Shown in pieces: positions 1-7,145 of a stretch of DNA of 9,667 bases. Source of the DNA: Cyclobacteriaceae bacterium (GTDB lineage Bacteria; Bacteroidota; Bacteroidia; Cytophagales; Cyclobacteriaceae); NCBI GenBank assembly GCA_026994125.1, contig JALWRJ010000013.1:1-9667 (forward strand). Direction: 5' to 3'. Both the position numbers and the translations under genes were made by a program. The notes under the pieces were generated by a model. The model saw only the letters and a list, made by a program, of their open reading frames with translations. It was not told the DNA's origin and ran no database searches. Numbering within the stretch: the first letter of the stretch is position 1; the number at the start of each line of letters is the position of its first letter.

Positions 1-342
1 AGATTCTTCTACCGAACACCCAATGTTATCCTGGCTGCCATCAGTAGCAAAAATTATTTTAATAATGGCTCCTTGCTTAGCTGCTTTTACTAGTGTACCC
101 CCGGCTCCGATTACTTCATCGTCTTGGTGCGGAGCAATTACCAGGATACGTTGCCCTTTAAATAATGGCAGCTCTACCGGTTTAAGCTGATGCCTGAAAA
201 ACTCGGTACCCAAAAGCTTTACAGCAACATTAACATCCGATTGTTGTGTCCAGTCGCGTACTAAAAAGTGGTACGCACTATTATTTGCTATAAAATTAGC
301 CAGCCTCCTTTTTATGCCCTGAATTACCCGTTGAATGGTCAT
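1..342 (-). CDS. PIG-L/LmbE-family zinc deacetylase, N-terminal part (cut by window edge)
   Basis: I translated this by hand from an ATG at 342-340; the frame stays open for 114 codons to base 1, so the C-terminal half lies outside the window. Residues 65-84 carry the family's zinc-binding signature APHQDDEVIGAGG: His72 and Asp75 are expected zinc ligands and Asp74 the expected catalytic base. A strand ending FATDGS follows at 98-103, as in other PIG-L proteins. Known members remove N-acetyl groups from GlcNAc-containing substrates such as GlcNAc-PI, bacillithiol or mycothiol precursors, and glycans. About 60 residues precede the motif, with no clear signal peptide, which suggests a cytoplasmic enzyme. 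The ATG overlaps the sulfotransferase stop as ATGA, so translational coupling is likely and the two may act in sequence on one sugar. The exact substrate cannot be told. Confidence 0.88.
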   Translation of the reverse strand, partial: MTIQRVIQGIKRRLANFIANNSAYHFLVRDWTQQSDVNVAVKLLGTEFFRHQLKPVELPLFKGQRILVIAPHQDDEVIGAGGTLVKAAKQGAIIKIIFATDGSQDNIGCSVEES

Positions 343-1289
343 TGCTTCCAGCTTGATAGGTCTTTATCAAGCAATTTTTCTAATTTTTCAGTATAGGGTA
401 AATATAACTCTTGCAGCCTTAGCCTGGTTTCAGGTTTCATTACAAAATCTTTTTTTGTATTTCGTGTAAGAGATTCCAACCTTGTAATTATATCACGCCT
501 TTTATAGGTATCTTTAATAACTCCGTTTACCCCTTTTACCACCAGCTTGTTTAAATAGTTTTCCAGAGTTTCCAACGATTTAGTTTTTTTCCAAAAAGGT
601 TTGGGTATAGATGTCCAGTTTTTATTAAAACTGCTTCTTTTTTCTTTTATTTCAATGGTAGTATCTACCCCTAGAAATAAATAAACTTCATTTAATACTT
701 TTTGAGGGTTCGAAATAAGTTCTTCAAGAATAATTACCTTAATGTTATTTTTATGGAAGGTAGTATAAAGCTTAGTTAGTGAGTTTACGTAAAACCCTCG
801 TGACAAGTAAGTTAAATGAGCTTTAGCGTAATCGCTTTGAGCTACCCTTAGCTCTTCCAATTCAATCGCTTTTTCAAATGATTTTTGCTCCCTTCCTTTG
901 CCTACTTCATTCCAATAATGCGACCAGGCTCTTTCGATTGGGTTCCTAAAGGTTAAAATAATTTTACAATCGGGCACATATTGCTTTATTCTGGTATGGC
1001 AGTTTTCTAAAAATAAATAATCGGCACTTTTTTCGCCAATGGCAACATGCTGTTTGGTTGCCTGCAAAAACAATTTGGCATATTCTTCTTTAGTATGTTT
1101 TTTTGCCCACAATCCGACATCAACGCTCCCCTCAAACCATGTCATACTTCCTCTTAATGCATCATCCATAAAATAAGCTGTATCCATAACCGGATACATA
1201 AATATTTCGGGATGCTGCTCAAGTAGTTTGGCTAGCGTAGTTGTGCCGCTCCTTCTTTCGCCCGCAATAATGTAGTTGGGCATCTGCAT
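339..1289 (-). CDS. PAPS-dependent carbohydrate sulfotransferase (heparan-sulfate-sulfotransferase-like)
   Basis: This 316-residue protein has the sulfotransferase fold signatures. The 5'-phosphosulfate loop is at residues 10-19 (GERRSGTTTL). A GEKSADYL stretch at 85-92 corresponds to the EKTPAYF region of heparan sulfate sulfotransferases. The 3'-phosphate-binding segment at 115-125 is FRNPIERAWSHY-like, with Arg115 and Ser123 as the expected PAPS contacts. The family transfers sulfate from PAPS to a sugar hydroxyl or amine. No signal peptide or membrane helix is seen, so it probably acts in the cytoplasm on a nucleotide sugar or lipid-linked glycan. I use the ATG at 1289; a second ATG two codons on is equally possible. 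It follows the LbH acyltransferase by 19 bases, the largest gap in the window, and overlaps the PIG-L deacetylase by 4 bases. The acceptor is unknown. Confidence 0.88.
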   Translation of the reverse strand: MQMPNYIIAGERRSGTTTLAKLLEQHPEIFMYPVMDTAYFMDDALRGSMTWFEGSVDVGLWAKKHTKEEYAKLFLQATKQHVAIGEKSADYLFLENCHTRIKQYVPDCKIILTFRNPIERAWSHYWNEVGKGREQKSFEKAIELEELRVAQSDYAKAHLTYLSRGFYVNSLTKLYTTFHKNNIKVIILEELISNPQKVLNEVYLFLGVDTTIEIKEKRSSFNKNWTSIPKPFWKKTKSLETLENYLNKLVVKGVNGVIKDTYKRRDIITRLESLTRNTKKDFVMKPETRLRLQELYLPYTEKLEKLLDKDLSSWKQ

Positions 1290-1308
1290 GCTAAGACGTT
1301 AAACGCAT

Positions 1309-1929
1309 CTACCTTGACTTAATTTTTTTTGCCGGAACACCGCCTACTACCGTGTATTCGGGTACATTTTTAGTAACAACAGCTCCGGCCGAAATAACAC
1401 TTCCTTTTCCAATTTCTACACCAGGCATTATCATTACCCTCCTGCCAATCCAAACATCATCCCCAATATGTACGGGTTGGTGCGTTCTACCCTGTAAATA
1501 AATAGGGGTTTCGCGTGCGCTATAGGTGTGGTTATTGGTTATAATAAAACATTCGGCTGCCATTCTTACATTGTCCCCAATGTTTACTTCGGTATTTTCG
1601 CAAATAATTTCAGAACGTTTGCCAATGGCACAATTTTTACCAATGGTAAGTTTACCATCCTTAACGGATAGTAGCACTTCTGATTTTACCAGGGTATTGC
1701 TGCCAATGGCAATAGTGGTATTACTATTATGCTGTTCAAAATAAAATTGTACCTTATCGTAAATACTTATTTGGCTTCCCGTGCTAATATTTACTTTTCC
1801 TCTCTTATTTACATGCACCTTTTTACCCACATGACCCGATTTTACATCTACCCCATAGGCCAATTTAAGTTTTAGCCTTCTAATTCTATTAGAAAGTATT
1901 TTAAATGCTGCTCCAAGGAAATTACTCAT
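1309..1929 (-). CDS. Left-handed beta-helix (hexapeptide repeat) O- or N-acyltransferase
   Basis: The protein has 206 residues from the ATG at 1929. A TTG three bases upstream is also in frame but less likely. After a basic N-terminal stretch (about residues 10-25) come hexapeptide repeats typical of WbbJ/Maa-type acetyltransferases, with IG-x4 turns near residues 75, 96, 117, 155 and 173. An Asn-Asn-His loop at 132-134 supplies the likely catalytic His134. The C-terminus (GAVVTKNVP then GGVPAKKIK) is the classic end of this family. These enzymes transfer acetyl from acetyl-CoA to a sugar hydroxyl or amino group in the cytoplasm, usually as trimers. There is no PglD/LegH-style N-terminal domain, so it is not an obvious bacillosamine acetyltransferase. 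The gene overlaps the methyltransferase end by 8 bases. Acetylation of a sugar made in this locus is the simplest role. Confidence 0.85.
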   Translation of the reverse strand: MSNFLGAAFKILSNRIRRLKLKLAYGVDVKSGHVGKKVHVNKRGKVNISTGSQISIYDKVQFYFEQHNSNTTIAIGSNTLVKSEVLLSVKDGKLTIGKNCAIGKRSEIICENTEVNIGDNVRMAAECFIITNNHTYSARETPIYLQGRTHQPVHIGDDVWIGRRVMIMPGVEIGKGSVISAGAVVTKNVPEYTVVGGVPAKKIKSR

Positions 1930-2977
1930 CAACTGATTGCTCTTTAGCCAAAATTACAGGTACAGGAATATTAAAAATTCTTCTAAACTTACTTATAACT
2001 CTTCTGTCAAATCGGTGGTGAATCTTAAGCTCCCTTTGTTGCATTTGCTTAAAAAATTGCTCGCCCATTTTTTGTTTTCTTTCGATGTTCTGAACATTGA
2101 CTTCTAACGGGATATCTACCGGTGTGCTGTTAATGCAAGCAAAAGACAGGTACGGATCTATGGACTTTACCGAAGCTGCACTTATTTTATCAGGGTTGTC
2201 CTCATAAAAACTTTTCACTGGCTTAAATCCAACTCGGGCAAGGGTGTTTTGCAAAGTTTCGGGTGTAAAAATAAGCATGTGGTAAGGGTTGGTATCGTTG
2301 CGGTAGTACAAATTTGTTGTATCAATAAAATAAATCCCATCATCATTTAAATAGCTCTTTATTAAGGAAAGGGCATTTAATGGGTACGACAAATTTTCTA
2401 ATACATGGCTAGTTATAATAACATCAAACTTTTCGTTGCCTGGTAAATGAGCTAAGTCTTCGGCATATCGACCAACTACGGGTATTGCGATAGATTCGAG
2501 GTATTCTCTGGCCTCTTCGTTTGGCTCAATAGCAAATATATCGGCCTTGTATTTTTGTTTAAATAAAGCAAGGGTTTGGCCAAAACCTGCACCAATTTCC
2601 AATATTCTTAGTTTCTTTTTATTGGCAACCAGAGAGCCGACAACTCGGTTTATTCGGTTAGCCCTCCTTTTATTATTAGCTATTTTTTGTTTTAAGATTA
2701 ATTTTTTGTCAGTTATTTGAAACGTACCTCCCTTATCCTGAAAGGCATTTCGTTTCAGCAAATCTTGCCAAAAGCCATTTTTATAATAGTTCTTGTACCA
2801 TTCCTGCCGAGGTCGGGGGCTCATGTATTTTAAACCGCATTTTTCACAATACCGGTACTGAAGCACCTGTTCTTTCCACTCTATTTTATCAGACAATTGA
2901 AATTGGTTGGAGTTGCAGTTTAAGCAAGCAACTTCTTCAAAATCAGTTGATGTAAGTATAATTTCTTCTGTGTTCAT
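1922..2977 (-). CDS. Class I SAM-dependent methyltransferase with N-terminal Cys4 motif
   Basis: This 351-residue protein has two parts. The N-terminus holds a CxxC pair at Cys18/Cys21 and another at Cys44/Cys47, probably a zinc ribbon. A Rossmann methyltransferase core follows, with SAM-binding motif I at 127-133 (EIGAGFG), an acidic end of strand 2 (AIEPNEE), and a post-II segment reading [13 protein letters not shown]. The last usually reads HVLEHL in this family, so a His is replaced by Asn here. A zinc-ribbon plus methyltransferase layout is known from sugar C-methyltransferases such as TylC3, but those are longer and have an extra C-terminal domain. O-, N- or C-methylation all remain possible. 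It starts 7 bases after the hydroxyacid dehydrogenase stop and overlaps the acyltransferase by 8 bases. Its place among sugar genes suggests a glycan or nucleotide-sugar substrate. Confidence 0.82.
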   Translation of the reverse strand: MNTEEIILTSTDFEEVACLNCNSNQFQLSDKIEWKEQVLQYRYCEKCGLKYMSPRPRQEWYKNYYKNGFWQDLLKRNAFQDKGGTFQITDKKLILKQKIANNKRRANRINRVVGSLVANKKKLRILEIGAGFGQTLALFKQKYKADIFAIEPNEEAREYLESIAIPVVGRYAEDLAHLPGNEKFDVIITSHVLENLSYPLNALSLIKSYLNDDGIYFIDTTNLYYRNDTNPYHMLIFTPETLQNTLARVGFKPVKSFYEDNPDKISAASVKSIDPYLSFACINSTPVDIPLEVNVQNIERKQKMGEQFFKQMQQRELKIHHRFDRRVISKFRRIFNIPVPVILAKEQSVDE

Positions 2978-2984
2978 GTAAAAT

Positions 2985-3902
2985 TTAAACTAGTGTAAGC
3001 ATATACTCTTCGCATGCCCACATGGCATCCCAGGTGGCTCCGGCAATATGAGGCGTTATTAATACATTATCACCTGCCTGTTGTCTTTTCCAAATGGGGC
3101 TATCTTGTATGTTAACCAGTTCTGTGCCCAGTACATCTGTGGCCACTCCTGCAATGGTTCCATGTTGTAAAGCCTCGGCAACGGCCTCCTCCTGCCAAAT
3201 TTTACCACGCGATGTGTTGATTAAAATAGCTCCGTGCTTTACATATTTTATAGTAGTGGAATTTAACAGTTGATTTGTTTCCTCGTTTAAATGCACATGG
3301 AAGCTTAACACATCGGCTACTTGAAACAATTCGTTTAAACTTTCCACTTTTTGATAAGTACTATCGTTTACATAAGGGTCGTAGTAGTTTACCTGCATTC
3401 CAAAGGCTTGCGCATAGGAAGCTACAAACTTACCTGTTCGGCCATACCCTATGATTCCCATTGTTTTATTCTTTAATTGATAGCCTCTAAACAAATCACG
3501 GTTCCACCCGCCCTGCCTCACGTGGCTGTTGGCAGCCGGCACTTTTCGTATTATGGCCATGAGTAATGCCCAGGTATGCTCTGCTGTGGAAGGTATTGTT
3601 TTCAAAAATTCATCCTGCCCCCGCAACGACACTAATTTTATTTTTCGTTCTTTTAACAGTTTTACATCCAGGTGATCGTGGCCGGTAGTAGCCGATATAA
3701 CCATAGTTAACGCAGGAAATTTTGCAAGCACGCTTTTATCAACGCTTTGCTTTAACCGTACAATTAATATGCCTACCTTAGGAAAGCTAGGAGTAGTGAC
3801 AATTTCATCCCAACTGCCTTCCCGGTATTGGTACCCTTTTTCTTCCCAATTTTTAATGGCTTTGTTGCTATACCCGTATGGCTCGGCATTATACACAATC
3901 AT
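2985..3902 (-). CDS. NAD(P)-dependent D-2-hydroxyacid dehydrogenase
   Basis: This 305-residue protein belongs to the D-isomer 2-hydroxyacid dehydrogenase family (phosphoglycerate, glycerate and lactate dehydrogenases). The dinucleotide fold has GxGxxG at 152-157 (GYGRTG). Asp175 at the end of the next strand (YYDPY) favours NAD over NADP. The catalytic triad is complete: Arg232 in NTSRG, Glu261 after DVLGT, and His285 in TPHIAG. The substrate loop reads ATTGHDHLD at 71-79. Such enzymes interconvert 2-keto and D-2-hydroxy acids. It ends about 20 residues after the catalytic His, a little short for the family but without sign of a frameshift. It overlaps the neuA stop as TAATG. In this operon it could make a hydroxy acid used as a decorating group, or reduce a keto acid sugar; neither can be read from the sequence. 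Confidence 0.87.
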   Translation of the reverse strand: MIVYNAEPYGYSNKAIKNWEEKGYQYREGSWDEIVTTPSFPKVGILIVRLKQSVDKSVLAKFPALTMVISATTGHDHLDVKLLKERKIKLVSLRGQDEFLKTIPSTAEHTWALLMAIIRKVPAANSHVRQGGWNRDLFRGYQLKNKTMGIIGYGRTGKFVASYAQAFGMQVNYYDPYVNDSTYQKVESLNELFQVADVLSFHVHLNEETNQLLNSTTIKYVKHGAILINTSRGKIWQEEAVAEALQHGTIAGVATDVLGTELVNIQDSPIWKRQQAGDNVLITPHIAGATWDAMWACEEYMLTLV

Positions 3903-4591
3903 TATAAGTGTCCTGATTTCCAGGCTTTAATTAAGGGCTCTGCTATTAATATATCTCTGGGCTCATCAATGTTTAACAGCCAGTTGGTTGGCATTTCGTA
4001 AGGTAAGGCAGGCTTTGCCATTACCTGACCTGTAGTAATAAAAGCATTTGTTCTAACTAAATAAATACATCCGTTGCGGTAATAGGCGGGGGGAATATCC
4101 TGGCGCCTTACCTGTTCAAATTCCGGCATTATGGGTTCCAGTGTATCTTTTTTCCAGTACATCCTGGCAGGGTGCACATCGGTCATTTTACACACACTTA
4201 CAACGCTGCTGGCATGCTCATTTTTTTCGAGCAGGGCGATAGATTCATCAATTTGCTTCCCGGTTTTAAGGGGTGATGTGGGTTGTAAAAGCATGATGGC
4301 ATCGTAGGTTGATTTAGCACTGTCTAAAACCACTTTTATAGTGTCCAAAACAGAGCTATTATCCAATGCAATTTCTGATGAACGTTTATGCAAATTAACG
4401 TTGTCATAGGCTCTACAAATGTCAAGAATTTCTTCCTCATCGCTACTAACCCAAATAGTATCTATTTTTTTACTCTCAAGTGCAGCTTCGATGGTGTATG
4501 CAATTAATGGTTTATTTAAAATAGGGTATATGTTCTTTTTGGGAACACCTTTAGACCCTCCCCTGGCAGGAATAATTGCAATTACTTTCAT
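3902..4591 (-). CDS. neuA: CMP-nonulosonate (acylneuraminate) cytidylyltransferase
   Basis: The protein has 229 residues, the usual length for single-domain CMP-sialic acid synthetases. It begins with the CTP-binding signature at 8-20 (PARGGSKGVPKKN). It continues with VSSDEEEI near 48-55, an R70-S-S-E-x-A-x-D motif, the LLQPTSPL motif at 101-108, a RRQDIPPAYYRNG segment, and a C-terminal NIDEPRD motif that includes metal-binding acidic residues. It activates the free nonulosonic acid with CTP to CMP-nonulosonate plus pyrophosphate, the donor for a glycosyltransferase. The family covers NeuA, LegF and PseF; sequence alone does not tell which sugar is used. It overlaps the SGNH gene stop by one base (TAATG) and the dehydrogenase start in the same way. 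An AT-rich two-gene block separates it from neuB and neuC. Confidence 0.9.
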   Translation of the reverse strand: MKVIAIIPARGGSKGVPKKNIYPILNKPLIAYTIEAALESKKIDTIWVSSDEEEILDICRAYDNVNLHKRSSEIALDNSSVLDTIKVVLDSAKSTYDAIMLLQPTSPLKTGKQIDESIALLEKNEHASSVVSVCKMTDVHPARMYWKKDTLEPIMPEFEQVRRQDIPPAYYRNGCIYLVRTNAFITTGQVMAKPALPYEMPTNWLLNIDEPRDILIAEPLIKAWKSGHL

Positions 4592-5718
4592 TAATTATCC
4601 ATTCTATTGAAAACAAGAGGATTATATGCCTTAGCTAACAATTGATCAAGGCCTTGAGATACATACTTACCAATTTCAGAGTTATCTTCTGTAAACTTTT
4701 TAAGTTGATGACCAACAAAAACCTCTGAGGGATGAAATCCATCAAAAAAATACTTATCTGATAATCCATACGCTGATGGGGATTGAACTTTAATTATATA
4801 TTTAAAATCCTTTTTCAATCTTTCTGAAACATATATAGTATAAAAATTCCACCATTCTTTATGGCTATCACTTTGATCAAGTAGAGAGATGCTCTCATCT
4901 GAAAACGGAGGCATATATATAATTAAAGTACACTTTTTTTGTAGTTCTAAAAGAGCTTTTTCTAATGCCAAATATCTTAAAGTATCAGGTGCGCTAATGG
5001 TAAATCTATTTGTAATTGCCTTCCTTATTCTTTCCTTTACTGGAGGAATTTCTCTATCCCGATAAACAGGGTTAGAATCAAAATTTTCAAGAACTTTTAT
5101 TTCTGGGGCTTTACTTCCATCATACCTAAAGCCTCCACCGGTAATTTTTGAGTTTAAACCAATGTTTTCAGGATATAGTGCTTTTTGAAAGTATTTGTCA
5201 AAGGATGTCACTAATTTCTTTAGTACACTTAAATGTGCTGAAGGTCTTGTAGCATGATCTACAAGTGCATTTTTTCTTAGCCAACTCTTTGTAGGTTGTC
5301 CATCTTCTTTAAGCCACCAAGGGTCAATTCCAACAATGATAACAATTGGGATTTTGTATTTCTCTTCGTTAATCATTTTAGCAAATTGCACCAAATCTTC
5401 AGCACATTGCAAAATTCCTCCAGCATTATAAAAGGAGTAATTATCGTTAAACATGAACTCTCTAAACTGCATTACTCTAGAACTTCCAAGAACTAAAATA
5501 TCTGGATTAACTTTTTGTATTCCAATACTTTTGTAAGTGTTATAATCTTGAGACAAAACACCTCGCATGAATAGTCTTTGGTTATTTTCTTCTTGAAGTT
5601 GATGAACTTTCTCTAAGACAGTTGATTCGCCCAAATGGGCTAACCATAATTCAATTGGAAAAACAATCAAACAAATTGGTAAAATGAAATAAATTATTTT
5701 AACAATGAACTTCTTCAC
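4591..5718 (-). CDS. Membrane-anchored SGNH-hydrolase-like protein, partner of the MBOAT acyltransferase
   Basis: This 375-residue protein has a short basic start and a hydrophobic helix at about residues 4-27, then a long soluble part expected outside the cytoplasmic membrane. Block I reads LGSSR at 77-81, with Ser80 in the nucleophile position of the GDS motif. YNAGG at 97-101 may supply the block II glycine. Block V is Asp326-Gly-Phe-His329, the D-x-x-H pair of the catalytic triad. This resembles the AlgJ/AlgX, DltD and PatB partners of MBOAT proteins, which take the acyl group after membrane passage and move it to a glycan. Overall I cannot place it in a named family. The start is a GTG two bases after the MBOAT stop; the frame is closed at 5743-5745, no in-frame ATG lies between, and the next Met is residue 51, past the anchor. 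It is AT-rich like its partner. Confidence 0.72.
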   Translation of the reverse strand: MKKFIVKIIYFILPICLIVFPIELWLAHLGESTVLEKVHQLQEENNQRLFMRGVLSQDYNTYKSIGIQKVNPDILVLGSSRVMQFREFMFNDNYSFYNAGGILQCAEDLVQFAKMINEEKYKIPIVIIVGIDPWWLKEDGQPTKSWLRKNALVDHATRPSAHLSVLKKLVTSFDKYFQKALYPENIGLNSKITGGGFRYDGSKAPEIKVLENFDSNPVYRDREIPPVKERIRKAITNRFTISAPDTLRYLALEKALLELQKKCTLIIYMPPFSDESISLLDQSDSHKEWWNFYTIYVSERLKKDFKYIIKVQSPSAYGLSDKYFFDGFHPSEVFVGHQLKKFTEDNSEIGKYVSQGLDQLLAKAYNPLVFNRMDN

Positions 5719-5720
5719 TC

Positions 5721-7145
5721 TTAAAATTGAAAATATATAAATTCATTATAACCAAAATTTCCATAAACGCCTATCACAAATATTACTCCGTAATATTGTA
5801 GCCAATTTAATGTTCTATTTCTACTCATGAAAAGAGGACACTCTTTTGATTGATTAACCCATTCGATTAAAATAAATGCTATTAAAATAAGAATAAACGA
5901 AATACTAGGCCTAGCAAAAATTCCTTTTGCACTAAATAGAGCTAATAAGTACATATTAGCATCATAAAGGGTTTCAGATCTAAAAAATATCCAAGCTAAA
6001 CATGTTAAACTAAAAGTAAGAAGTATATTTAAAGATGTTCTAAAACTAGGAAATAATACATTTTTATCAATTTCTCCAGTATTTTTCCTATTTCTACCAC
6101 TTAACAATAGAGGAAGAAAAAACATAGCATTTAATACTCCCCAAATCAAAAATGTCCAGTTTGCTCCGTGCCATAAACCACTAACCGCAAAAATTACAAT
6201 CACATTTCTCACTTGTAATAATTTGGAGCCTTTGGAGCCTCCAATTGGAATATATAGGTAATCTCTAAACCATGTTGATAAACTAATATGCCACCTTCTC
6301 CAAAATTCAGCGATGTCTCTAGAAAAATATGGATATCTAAAGTTCCGCATAAGATTAAATCCTAACAATCTAGCAACTCCAATAGCTATATCTGAATAGC
6401 CAGAAAAATCGCAATATATCTGAAAAGCAAACAACACAATTGCTACAATCAAAGTAGTGTTGTTGTAAAGTTCATAATTTTCAAAAACTGGATTTACATA
6501 TATTGCCGCATTGTCAGCTATTACAATTTTCTTAAAAAAGCCCCACAAAATCAGCCTTGTACCACTAATCGCTAAGGGATAATCAAACGACCTTTTCTTG
6601 CTAAACTGAGGTAATAAATGTGAAGCTCTCTCAATAGGCCCAGCCACCAATTGTGGGAAAAAAGCTACATATGTAAAAAAATTAAGTGCATTACCTGTTG
6701 CTTTCATTTTCCCCCTATAAACATCTATACTATAGCTAAGTGTCTGAAAAGTATAGAAACTAATACCAACTGGCAATATAATATTTAGGGTTCCAACCTG
6801 TATTCTAAAACCTAAACTAGAAACGGCTTGAACAAATTCTTCAATAAAAAAATTATAATACTTGAAAACACAGAGCATCCCCAAATTCACAATTAAGCTC
6901 AAGAGTAACCATTTTTTGCTACTTGCTCTGGAAGTAGAATTTTGAATACCTAATCCAACAATATAGTCTACTGCCGAACTTAATACTATTAAGAGTAGAA
7001 ATTTCCATTCCCACCAACCATAAAAAATATAACTTCCTATCAACAAAGTAGCATTCTGCCATTTTATTTTGTTTTCAAAAAGAAACCAGTAAGTGATAAA
7101 AATTATTACAAAAAAAACAATAAACTCAACAGAATTAAATAGCAT
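5721..7145 (-). CDS. MBOAT-family membrane O-acyltransferase (AlgI/DltB-like)
   Basis: This 474-residue, very hydrophobic protein has about ten or more predicted membrane segments, typical in length and layout for AlgI-type MBOATs. Family marks in order: SYIFYGWWEW at 38-47, PVGISFYTFQTLSY at 125-138, AGPIER at 168-173, IYCDFSGYSDIAIG at 243-256, and the core FWRRWHISLS..FRDYLYIPIGG at 281-303. Two conserved histidines are present: His286 in WRRWH and the likely catalytic His326 in SGLWHGANW. MBOAT proteins of this branch pass an acyl group, commonly acetyl, across the membrane to a glycan or polymer with an extracytoplasmic helper. The SGNH-like gene starts two bases after the stop and is the obvious helper. 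The start codon overlaps the neuC stop (TAATG). Its place in a nonulosonate operon suggests O-acylation of a sialic-acid-like glycan. Confidence 0.9.
   Translation of the reverse strand: MLFNSVEFIVFFVIIFITYWFLFENKIKWQNATLLIGSYIFYGWWEWKFLLLIVLSSAVDYIVGLGIQNSTSRASSKKWLLLSLIVNLGMLCVFKYYNFFIEEFVQAVSSLGFRIQVGTLNIILPVGISFYTFQTLSYSIDVYRGKMKATGNALNFFTYVAFFPQLVAGPIERASHLLPQFSKKRSFDYPLAISGTRLILWGFFKKIVIADNAAIYVNPVFENYELYNNTTLIVAIVLFAFQIYCDFSGYSDIAIGVARLLGFNLMRNFRYPYFSRDIAEFWRRWHISLSTWFRDYLYIPIGGSKGSKLLQVRNVIVIFAVSGLWHGANWTFLIWGVLNAMFFLPLLLSGRNRKNTGEIDKNVLFPSFRTSLNILLTFSLTCLAWIFFRSETLYDANMYLLALFSAKGIFARPSISFILILIAFILIEWVNQSKECPLFMSRNRTLNWLQYYGVIFVIGVYGNFGYNEFIYFQF

Larger units (their letters stand above)
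4591..7145 (-). other. AT-rich two-gene acylation block inserted between neuC and neuA
   Basis: The MBOAT and SGNH genes form a block of lower G+C. Seven hand-counted 60-base rows (starting 4921, 5101, 5881, 6001, 6301, 6601, 7021) give 126 of 420 G+C, about 30%. Five rows in flanking genes (3001, 3541, 4081, 7861, 8161) give 147 of 300, about 49%. The rows were picked by eye, so this is indicative only. Both outer borders are one-base TAATG overlaps with neuC and neuA, so the change falls at gene boundaries. No flanking direct repeat, integrase or transposase is visible, so gain by homologous exchange of a cassette is more likely than transposition. Confidence 0.6.

Noticed and set aside
1319..1330. 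Run of T on the plus strand near the end of the LbH gene, considered as a terminator
   Set aside because: Transcription is on the minus strand, where this is an A run inside coding sequence, and no stem precedes it.
1526..1744. Plus-strand open frame of 72 codons antisense to the LbH acyltransferase
   Set aside because: It lies wholly inside a well-supported gene on the other strand, resembles no known family and is probably a shadow of repeat-rich codons.
1930..1932. TTG start one codon upstream of the LbH acyltransferase ATG
   Set aside because: The adjacent ATG at 1929 is the stronger start and removes only one residue.
2985..3045. Possible truncation or frameshift at the end of the hydroxyacid dehydrogenase
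   Set aside because: The catalytic residues and most of the final helix are present, the length is only slightly short, and I found no continuation in the other frames before the next start.
5296..5496. Plus-strand open frame antisense to the SGNH-like gene
   Set aside because: It is short, has no domain signs, and the minus-strand gene is supported by its neighbours and motifs.
6222..6239. Exact 9-base tandem repeat in the MBOAT gene, coding Gly-Ser-Lys twice
   Set aside because: It falls in the basic loop after the PIGG motif, whose length matches other MBOATs, so it looks like chance codon repetition rather than an insertion or unstable repeat.
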